This document shows, in pieces, positions 23,834-24,330 of a stretch of DNA of 24,330 nt; positions within the stretch are counted from its first letter, which is position 1, and every line of letters begins with the position of its first letter. The stretch covers positions 1 to 24,330 of the forward strand of contig UQDO01000037.1 in NCBI GenBank assembly GCA_900539855.1, read 5' to 3'. A program made the position numbers and the translations under genes. The notes under the pieces were generated by a model. That model saw only the letters and a program-made list of their open reading frames with translations, had not been told where the DNA came from and did no database searches. The DNA is from an uncultured Oscillospiraceae bacterium. GTDB lineage: Bacteria > Bacillota > Clostridia > Oscillospirales > Acutalibacteraceae.

Positions 23834-24330
23834 ACACCGTGCAAATTAAAACGAAACAGAAAAAACGGGCAGAGTATTTGCCGTGTGCCGATAAGACAGT
23901 AATTTGAGAAAACTACAAAATCGGCAGCTGCTAGGTAGGATTGGACAGCAAAACAGGCGGCACTCAGCTTCGGTTGGGTGCTGCCTGTTTTTGTACATCT
24001 GAGGGTTGAAAATTGCTTGTTTTCCCCTCTGTGTGGCTTTGTTCAAAAGTGAGCATATCTGGCTTCATTTATTCACATAGATTAAGTTTGAAACATGAAA
24101 AAGGCCACATTTCAACATATTGATTATACGGATCAGAGGATCACTTTACGATGAAGTCATTATACATAGCAGCATAAATTTTTGCTTGAATAAGCATCAC
24201 TATTTTACATGCAGGAAAAGTGACCCAAACGGAGCGAATAAACCGATTATACTAATTCTCTGAAATATGCCACATTGTAGGTTTGTCAATGATGTGTTAC
24301 AGATTGGGAAAAGTAAATAAGACCTGTTTG
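23834..24330. other. Non-coding end of the window
   Basis: Apart from the terminator listed separately, nothing recognisable. AT-rich sequence from ~24000 has stops in all frames and two short similar stretches (GCCACATT near 24105 and 24271). No gene, RNA or repeat with supportable boundaries was seen. It may be upstream sequence of a gene beyond the window. Confidence 0.6.
23951..23993 (+). terminator. Very stable UUCG-loop terminator
   Basis: An 18-pair stem without bulges (23951-23968 with 23973-23990; three G-U pairs) is closed by a C(TTCG)G tetraloop and followed by T5. It lies 118 bases beyond the antiporter stop. The minus strand also has TTTT, so it may serve a gene converging from outside the window. 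Confidence 0.9.

Noticed and set aside
24000..24330. Promoter or small RNA at the window end
   Set aside because: Several -10-like hexamers (for example TATACT near 24249) but none with a -35 at proper spacing, and no stable fold beyond the terminator.

Overview
The window looks like a chromosome segment of a Gram-positive, probably gut-dwelling member of the Clostridia (Oscillospiraceae/Ruminococcaceae-like). This rests on the E. hirae-type ntp V-ATPase gene order, a yqzL-recO-mutS2 unit, Firmicutes-style AGGAGG ribosome binding sites with occasional TTG starts, sigma-A-like promoters and a bile-salt-hydrolase-family enzyme. No species call is possible from sequence alone. No tRNA, rRNA, CRISPR array, transposase gene or phage gene was seen.

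Layout. (1) 210-3468, minus strand: yqzL-like, recO and mutS2 (DNA repair/recombination), read from a promoter near 3547-3576 and ended by a hairpin at 128-160. (2) 3885-8673, minus strand: alpha/beta hydrolase, a membrane-anchored MurF-type Mur ligase, D-Ala-D-Ala ligase and a CDF metal exporter. These four are tightly spaced and form a probable operon centred on peptidoglycan precursor synthesis. (3) 8979-17555, plus strand: a complete nine-gene V-type ATPase operon in the order G/H-I-K-E-C-F-A-B-D. Its proteolipid carries the full set of Na+-ligand positions known from E. hirae NtpK, so I predict a Na+-coupled enzyme. It ends at a clear terminator (17605-17647). (4) 18110-20399, minus strand: an O-acetylhomoserine sulfhydrylase gene followed by a choloylglycine-hydrolase-family gene. 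(5) 20613-23833, plus strand: a small 58-residue membrane protein, a threonine aldolase and a CPA2 cation/H+ antiporter, each apparently with its own promoter. (6) 23834-24330: a very stable terminator, then AT-rich sequence with nothing recognisable.

Functional links. The V-ATPase (Na+ pump) and the GerN/NapA-like antiporter would work on the same Na+/H+ economy. MurF and Ddl are consecutive steps in making the D-Ala-D-Ala stem peptide. The remaining genes are ordinary metabolic or repair functions.

The main unexplained structure is a family of non-coding palindromic repeats in the intergenic gaps (1-54, 3629-3806, 17706-18077, 21086-21205). They share TAAATTTTAGTTTA-type terminal inverted repeats bounded by TA, and internal GGAACGA...TCGTTCC dyads. 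At 17706-18077 one element sits at the apex of another palindromic element. A similar juxtaposition recurs at 21043-21205. They look like MITEs moved by an absent transposase. I did not find a convincing new multi-gene system; this repeat family and the membrane-anchored Mur ligase are the items most worth following up.
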